64,000 nt of DNA. It comes from Dryomyza anilis. Taxonomy: Eukaryota; Arthropoda; Insecta; Diptera; Dryomyzidae. The translations under genes were made by a program, and so were the position numbers. The notes under the pieces are model-generated. The model was not told the DNA's origin and ran no database searches. It saw only the letters and a list, made by a program, of their open reading frames with translations. The stretch covers positions 13,729,735 through 13,793,734 of the forward strand of contig OX638135.1 of the NCBI GenBank assembly GCA_951804985.1. Reading direction: 5' to 3'. Positions 57,165 to 64,000 of this stretch are shown here, piece by piece; the first letter of the stretch is position 1, and the number at the start of each line of letters is the position of its first letter.

Positions 57165-58140
57165 AACCAGTTGGGAAGGTTAGATCACATGGGAAATTTT
57201 AAAGTAGTGATATTTTATAGTAGGTGTTATTATAATAGTTAATAATAATAATAGTTTGGCGCTACAGTCCTGTATAGAACTTCGGCCGAGCTCTCTCACC
57301 ATTTTGAGCTGTGCGTGTTATATTTGTACTCAAAGTGGTGGGACCTACAGTTTATTGCCGAATCGGAACGGCGGGTGAGAGCTTTTCATAGGCAATGTTT
57401 TACTCTCTTAGGTTTGCTATTTACTGACGAGAGGTAGCGCGGTATAGAAAAATGTTTCTATGAAAAGATGTTGTTAGCCCCAGTCCAGGCTTGAACCGGG
57501 GACCTTTTGGCTCGCAGTCCAACGCACTAACCACTGAGATACCGCGGCTACATTATTATAATAGTTAGGATTATCAAAATTATAGTCGGTCTAAGCCGAC
57601 TATAAATACCCTACACATATGTGTGGTTGTCATTCAAAGTTGTATATAGGTCACCAGGGTATACGAATCCTGAAAATAACTACAAACTTTCAATCGCTGA
57701 AGAATTTCCATTCATTTGAAACCGATATTTAAATATGGGTAGGTGCACCGAATTTTGATTTTTTTTTTTGGGAAGCACAAGTCGTTTCGCGGGAGAAAAT
57801 TATTTTCATGTATTTGAGCATGAAGTCAATATATATTTGACCAAAAAAAGTTTAACTGTATACAGTAAAATTCACCAGTAGATGTGTTTTATATGATCAA
57901 TTTGAACATCAGTGGTCGGATCACAGGTCATAATTACTGATCATGCCCATTTTCACTGACAGACAGCGTAGATATATAAGTAATCTAAATTAGGAGTTTC
58001 ATTTATTTAGCTCTTCTAGTTTTTCTGTAATCGTGATTTCAACAGACAGGCGAACATCGCTAAATCGACTCAGGACTTATACTTTTCCATTACAAACGTC
58101 ATACCAAACTGAATATACCCTTTCACTCTTAGTGTACAAA
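57165..58140 (+). repeat. mini-me-like repeat, copy C, with SINE-2 inside
   Basis: Aligns with 30612-31320 (AAACCAGTTGGGAAGGTTAG, GTCGGTCTAAGCCGAC, ATACCCTACACATATGTG, end CACTCTTAGTGTA). The (TA)n-core part has been reduced: the sequence runs from GACTCAGGA directly to CTTATACTTTTCC. SINE-2 is inserted at 57242-57549. Confidence 0.7.
57242..57552 (-). mobile_element. SINE-2, copy 2 (complete, with target duplication)
   Basis: On the minus strand it starts AGCCGCGGTATCTCAGTGG (tRNA-like A box), has the B box GGTTCAAGCC (complement of 57488-57497), a ~200-bp body, and ends GCGCCAAACT with an (ATT)n tail (57242-57254). TTATTATAATAGTTA is duplicated at 57227-57241 and 57553-57567. The equivalent site in mini-me copy B (30647-30661) is empty. 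About 308 bp in total. Confidence 0.9.
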
Positions 58141-58691
58141 TGTACACAACAAAAGTTTCCGAGGTTTTCAGTAGCTTCCTAAAGACTATTCCTAAGCATT
58201 TTTGACCATAAATGGCATAGAAAAAATAATTTTTGTGGTCCCTAGACCCTACTGTTCCAAATGACCATCTCCTGGCAGGCTGAATACAAATGTAGTGAGT
58301 ATATAAAATGTATCGAAAGCCCCACCCCTTTTTTACTCAACTTAATAAATTTTGATTTCAGTTGTTTTGACATTTTGGTTAATCTTTGTTTCCTTATGAA
58401 CGTTAGTACTTATATATTATGTGCTTGCATATGTTACTTTATTGCGTATTTCGCAATCATAGGAGAAAAGCATAGTACCATTTCTACGTTCAGATGATGT
58501 AAACAGCAGTACAAGAGAATATGTTGTCATATGTACCTTCGGTAAATGCTGTCTAATGAATGAAGATTGCTCTTAACCCTAATCCTTATAAGTGACTGTC
58601 CGTCTGACATTCATTATGGTTTTACAGCATCTATGGAAATTGTAACGTGACCTCAGAAGTGAGCACCAGAGACCAATATAAAATATATATA

Positions 58692-58771
<80 letters not shown>

Positions 58772-60345
58772 ATAACAAAATGCTAAACATTCAGCTAAAA
58801 AAAAGCGTTCATCTACAAAACGTGATTTTTAATACATTTATACGCCAAAAATATTCATAGACTTTACATTACATATGGAAACATTCCCAAATGAGCCTCT
58901 GAGACCCTTTTCCAAAAATTTTAAACTTTTGGAAGTCTGAAGTTTGGGTTTAAAATAATTTTTTTAAAAATGAATATGTTAAGATGTATATACAAGTATT
59001 ACAGTCTTTGTACAAGTGTGTATTGACATGGTTTTCTATACAAGTACATATTGACTATAAATGTGGACGTCCCACAATGATTCGTCTAGAACAGGCATGT
59101 CAAACTCAGTTGGCATCACGGGCCGCATTGGAAATTCAAATGATGAGGCGGGCGGCCGCATTTGTGTACCATAAGAAAAAAAATCGCTCTTTTTTTACAT
59201 TTGTTAAAAAATACAATGTTAATATTATCAAATTTTCCATTGATCTTCGTTAAAAGCACCGCAGGCGAAATTTTTTGTAAAAAATGGTGCGATTTTTGTC
59301 TGTTTGAAATAATTGAAAAAATGTCCGAACTTCTTTGATCCTGCCAAATATTTTGTATGAGGTATTTACAGTGGAGTACCTATAATTCAAACACTACAGA
59401 AAATTTAAAAAAACAGACACCTGACAATCATCCAAAATTGTTGCAATTTTTTATGTCGGCAAAATTGTACGATATCGAATTAGATCTTGTACCAATCTCT
59501 AAGGCCAAATCGTACTAAAACTGAAAAAAATAGTTCAAAGCGACATATCGCAGTTTTATTTTCGAAACGATAATAAAAACGATTCTGGATTAATATTGCA
59601 TCAAATAGTTAAAATATATCGATATTTATTTGAAAAGCATTGCGATATCGATGTGGAAAATGTTTAAATTATACCAACATAAAATTTGACTCTACGAAAA
59701 TTACAAAATTTTAAAAATTAGCAACAAGATTGGATTTTTGTTATCCAAGTTTGTTCGAGAAAACTTCAAGGCATAAATCACATGTCAGACTGGTAACCAA
59801 TTTTTTAAGATTTTCAATACAAACCATACTTAAACTATTGAAACAGTTTGTTTTTTTAAATTCCGTATATAAATTTGATATTTGAATAAATTTGAAAAGG
59901 TTTCCTTTTTATGAACAATTAATTTAAATTACAATGACCATTGATTAGATGTTCAGATTTAGGACTTATGACGAAGTTGGTTTTATTTCCTTAAAGCGAG
60001 GTTTGCTGCATTCTACCGTCAAGAGTTTTTTTCTACAAAAAGTGATTATTGATTAATTTTTTGAAACTTTGAACCAATGTATCTTTGGAGAAGGTGAGTG
60101 TTGAACTCTGGTAGTTTTGGTGTGGAATGTCTCTAATACAAAATGTCTAAAAAAAAAAATTACTTACTAAACAAAAAATTTATTTACTAAAAAAAAATTA
60201 AAATGATTCCAATTCCAGTTTGTGCAAAGCAAGTTTCTTGGTTAAAAACTTGTCGTTTTTTTTAATAAAAGTCCAAAGTCTGATTGCGGTGTGACGACAC
60301 GTTAATAACACAAAGGTTTTTTCTAAAGTAGAAGGAGTAGATGTC
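58141..60345. other. AT-rich region, no gene; possible hAT-like end
   Basis: (AT)n at about 58708-58766. ACAGGCATGTCAAACTCAG and CGGGCCGCATTGG at 59092-59132 resemble the start of widespread hAT-family elements (CAGGG-TGTCAAACTC ... GGGCCGC), but no right end or transposase was seen. Frames at 58261-58497 and 58984-59253 are unrecognised. 60100-60345 may be the leader of the next Gypsy element, though no LTR or primer site was found. Confidence 0.4.
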
Positions 60346-61720
60346 GTGTTCGAAGAATTAATATATTTCTTGGAACACAAAAGTGAGAATAAAATAAAAG
60401 AGATAGAAGGCTGGAAAGGCGAATTTGCTGCATTAACTAAAAAAATAAATGATAAATTAGCAGAAAAACAGGAGTTGTTAGACCACGCCTGCGGTATAGT
60501 GGCGGAAAACGAAAAATTAAGAGCATTGTTGAAAGATAAAGATATTTCTGATGAATCAGTAGCTAGGGCACTACGTCAACAACCAAGGTTAAAATTTGAA
60601 TCAGTCGAAGAGGCAAATAACAAAGTAAGGGAATTGGATTCGAAAATCAGATTTTTAGAGGCGGAAGTAAACTTAGCACACGAAGCATTGTTATACCATA
60701 AATAAGCTTTAAGAATAGAAGAAAATTTAGAAAGCATAACAAAAGATATAACAATAATTGAAATGCCGACAGACGATATTTCGAAATGCGTACGAAATCT
60801 GGTCCCGGTGTTCAAGGGCGAAGATTCACTGTTCCTAAAAACGGAGCTTCTTAGATTTATAGACGGTTGTAAGGCAGCGAACCTTAAAATAACTGAAGAA
60901 AATCAGGAGGAATTAATGATTTGTATTAAACTGCGACCCGACTGTAAAGATACTACTGTTGAGTAGCAAGACAGATAATTTAAATGATTTATTAGACGAA
61001 GCGTTAAGGGCAGAGGCCACAATACTGAGGGGGCCGAGATTACCGGAGGAACTGTATAGTTTTGAAAAAAGACCGAATGGAATCTCAGTTAGTAAAAATA
61101 ATCAAGAAACTGATATTAGAAATTCACGACAAGATAGGGGTAAAAGTCAACAAAATAGAAATAATGGGAATACAGGGGGTGCCATGAAAAAGGGGCCAGT
61201 CTGTTCATTTTGCACAAGACCAGGACACACAAGGGATGACTGTTACTTGCGAAAAAATTGCGAAAAATCACCATTTTGCAGAGAATGCGAGAAATACGGA
61301 CATGAATCGAGTTGGAGATGTGGATCAAATAGACTGGAAGAACGCCAGGAGAACCAACAACAACCATTTCAGAATCAGCAGTACCAAGGGGGTTATAGAG
61401 GACTTCAGAATAACGGCTATCAACACCAACAGCAGCAAAATCAGAATCCGCAAGACAGCAATACTCGTAATAATAGAAATAATAATATTAATAATGGAAA
61501 TGAAAATAATAGAAATAATAATCCGTTTAGAAATAACAACAGTAATAACAATAACGAACCTAATAGAACATACAGAAATAATAGGGCATGTTATGGGTGT
61601 GGCCAAGTCGGCCATATGATAGCGGATTGCCACGCCAAGAAAAATGTTGTGCCAAACGGTAGTAATGCTCACAATAGGGGAAACTACCAAGGGCCCAGTC
61701 AAGGGCCCAGTCAAGGCCAA
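60346..61720 (+). pseudogene. Gypsy copy 2 gag (broken)
   Basis: The N-terminal part (60346-60702) is Glu/Lys-rich and coiled-coil-like (KKINDKLAEKQELLDHACG, ANNKVRELDSKIRFLEAE). A stop at 60703 lies in the same frame that continues with DISKCVRNLVPVFKGED (capsid start). Near 60960 the frame changes and roughly 100 capsid residues seem to be missing before LNDLLDEALRAEATIL. Then come three zinc-knuckle-like motifs (CSFCTRPGHTRDDC, CRECEKYGHESSWRC, CYGCGQVGHMIADC) separated by an Asn/Gln-rich linker. Three knuckles is more than usual for Gypsy Gag. Confidence 0.82.
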
Positions 61721-61770
61721 TAAGCTGGGGTCCTGTTAACATTAGTACAGTTAGGTCAAAGGTAGAAATA

Positions 61771-62592
61771 GTGGATCATACGCCAAAGGAGCCTGTGATC
61801 ACATATGCTACCGCAGCTTCAAATAACAACCAAAAAATCGTGGGGGAAAATATCGTTCATCAAACGTCGAGAGTGACCGTTGATACATATGTTGAGCCAC
61901 CGTGTTTGGTCTGTAAGGAGAGGTTGAAAGAGGAAAAAATGGGTGAAAATATTGTTTATCAAACGTCGGGAGTGACCGTTGATACATATGTTGAGCCACC
62001 GTGTTTGGTTTGTAATGCAGTAGTAGGAATATTAGTTTATATCATACACTTTATAGGTATTGTGTCGATTACACTGAGGAACAAAATAATAAAATTAGGA
62101 GAATATGAAAAGTATAAGGGAACCTTTGGAGAGGAAACAGTAGGGTATAAAGTAAAAAACATATTATCAAGAATATCAAAAAGTATTGAGAATTTCGTAA
62201 TAGAATATGATAAGAAGATTAGATGTCATATGAGTGAGTTTAGTAAAAGAAAGAATCGTATAATATGCAGTAGGCAGGGTGACTGTTTCAAACTACCTAA
62301 TGTAAGTGATGTTTTCATCGAAGTACCTTGTGAGGATGCTAAAAATGGAAAACTCATATTACTGGTAGATTTGGGAGCAGATGCTAGTATAGTAAAGGAG
62401 GGGTCGATGATACGACTTCCGGGTTTTGATAAAAATACTCAGAAGGACTTTAGTGGTGTTTTGGGGGGATGCGTAAGGACTTTAGGGACAATAAATATTC
62501 AGCACAACAGTATAGAGTGGTTCTGTTTAAAGATGCATGTAGTGGCACTTGAACAAGGAATACCCGCTGATGGAATAATAGGACGAGAATAG
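61771..62592 (+). pseudogene. Gypsy copy 2 protease region with in-frame 99-bp duplication
   Basis: A 33-codon unit (GENIV-QTS-VTVDTYVEPPC) is repeated in frame (61842-61940 and 61941-62039). A hydrophobic stretch follows (AVVGILVYIIHFIGIVSI), then the aspartic protease: LLVDLGADASIVKEG near 62362, where the usual DTGA reads DLGA, and GIPADGIIGRE near the end. A frameshift at about 62590 leads into RT. It would process the polyprotein; the substituted active-site residue suggests loss of activity. Confidence 0.75.
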
Positions 62593-62599
62593 GTCCATA

Positions 62600-64000
62600 A
62601 TAAATGCCATACATAAGCAGTTAATATTTCATGATAAAGATAAAAACAATACTATACAACTACCCATGAGGACACGGGCAGACATGGAAAATATTTTTCT
62701 AAATCAGGAATTAAAAGTAGAACCTACAACCGCAAAGATAGTATCATTACGTTTAAAAACAAAAATTCCAATCGTCTTAATACATAAACAAGAAATTTGT
62801 CCAGGAGTATATTTGGGCGAGAACATATCGAATGTTAGCAAAAATAGAGTTTATGTGTCCGTATTAAATGCTACAGAAAAAGAATTTATAATAGACAGTT
62901 CTTTTAAACCAAAATTCTCGAATTTCAATCAGTATAAGGAATCGGATACCAACAATTCTAAAATAAATAGCATAAATTCAGTAAACATTACGAACAGAAT
63001 TAACAAATTATTAGAGGAAATAAAAATTGATGGAACCTTGAATAAAGACGAAATTACATCTTTACAAAATCTGTGTATTTCGTATCATGATGTTTTTCAT
63101 TTAGACGGCGATGAATTAACATACACGCCAGTACTTAAACATGAAATAATAACACAGTGGAACCAACCACCAATCAATCAAAAGCAATACAAATTGCCAC
63201 ACACACATAGAGATGAAATCAACAGACAGGTTAGTAAAATGTTGGATGACGGCATTATATCGCCAAGCATATCACCCTGGAATTCACCGATGTTGCTAGT
63301 TCCTAAGAAGAGCGGCAAGGACGGTAACAAAAAGTGGAGGCTAGTTATAGATTTTCGTAAGTTAAACGATGTGACAATTAAACAAGTATTTCCGATTCCT
63401 CGAATAGACGAAATATTAGACCAATTAGGTCACAGTCGCTATTTTTCAACTTTAGACTTGGCAAGTGGTTATCATCAGGTACTAGTTGAAGAAGGGGATA
63501 AGGAAAAAACAGCTTTTAGTACAGGTCTTGGTCATTTCGAGTTTAACAGAATGTCTTTTGGTTTAACAGGGGCTCCAGCCACTTTCCAAAGAATAATGAA
63601 TCACATATTAACAGGTTTACAGGGTACCGATTGCTTTGTTTATCTTGATGATATAGTGGTGTACGAAAAGAATTTAGCTGAACATGAGCTTAGGTTGAGT
63701 AGAGTATTGCAGAAATAAAGGGAACACAATCTAAAATTAAATACAGAAAAATGTCAGTTTTTGCGTCGCGAAGTTGTCTATTTAGGACATAAATGTACGG
63801 AGCTAGGTGCCCTGCCAGATCCCTCAAAGGTTGAATGCGTGAAAAATATTCCAGTACCAAGAAATAAAAAAGAAGTACAAGCGTTTTTGGGATTAATTAA
63901 TTATTACAGAAAATTTATAAACAATATGGCAAAATTATCATTACCAATTAATAAGTTACTTAGAAAGGATGTTAAATTCACTTGAACCGACGATTGTCAA
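62600..64000 (+). pseudogene. Gypsy copy 2 reverse transcriptase, cut by window end
   Basis: RT blocks: LKHEIITQWNQPPINQKQY, VSKMLDDGIISPSISPWNS, KKWRLVIDFRKLNDVTIKQ, FSTLDLASGYHQVLVEEG, FGLTGAPATFQRIMNHIL, CFVYLDDIVVYEK (catalytic YLDD, near 63640), then an in-frame stop (TAA at 63716-63718), LREVVYLGHKCTELGALP-type sequence and FLGLINYYRKFINNM. From 63417 on it parallels 23098 onwards of the outer Gypsy element, so both belong to one family. Integrase and 3' LTR lie beyond the window. Confidence 0.9.

Noticed and set aside
1..64000. CRISPR array, bacterial operon or phage region
   Set aside because: No regularly spaced identical repeats with unique spacers, no operon-like gene packing; everything identifiable is a eukaryotic mobile element.

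Overview
The window is eukaryotic, AT-rich, and made almost entirely of transposable elements. I found no credible single-copy host gene, no rRNA, no functional tRNA and no CRISPR. The mixture (mini-me-type repeats with a (TA)n / GTCY-microsatellite core, LOA-clade and RTE-clade LINEs, Gypsy elements of 17.6/297 and CsRn1 type, BEL/Pao and Copia elements) points to an insect, most likely a fly. The mini-me core is the main reason for Diptera; the genus cannot be told from here.

Layout. 1-165 is the tRNA-like head and tail of a SINE running off the window start. From 2.4 to 18 kb (minus strand) lie ordered pieces of one BEL/Pao retrotransposon: gag at 18.0-16.6 kb, protease at 16.6-16.1 kb, start of RT at 15.3-15.1 kb, end of RT plus RNase H at 9.8-9.3 kb, and a pre-integrase fragment at 2.7-2.4 kb. 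It is interrupted by a LOA LINE (9.8-15.06 kb, plus), a full-length RTE LINE (5.63-8.94 kb, minus), a TIR element (3.93-5.27 kb) and mini-me repeats.

21.27-37.57 kb is one Gypsy-type LTR retrotransposon. Both LTRs and a TATA target duplication are visible. It is inflated to 16.3 kb by a complete small CsRn1-type element (25.92-29.79 kb, two LTRs that read as identical, TGAC duplication), a mini-me repeat and a second RTE LINE (32.96-36.01 kb, 13-bp duplication). 38.33-42.50 kb is a degenerate Copia element (minus). 44.9-45.45 kb repeats a family seen at 2.7-3.8 kb and marked by a CCGGACGGGACA motif. 45.45 and 57.24 kb carry two copies of a second tRNA-derived SINE. 47.09-50.35 kb is a third RTE copy, and a paralogous empty site lies at 56.75 kb. 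52.30-56.38 kb is a second, internally deleted LOA copy. 60.35-64.0 kb is a second copy of the outer Gypsy family, running off the window end.

The elements can be ordered in time by nesting, target-site duplications and paralogous empty sites. The most interesting points are a SINE whose 3' tail matches the 3' end of the resident LOA LINE, two RTE copies that share a substituted catalytic motif (YAED instead of YADD), and a CsRn1 element with identical-looking LTRs but no integrase core. All protein calls come from motif recognition by eye. No database search was run.
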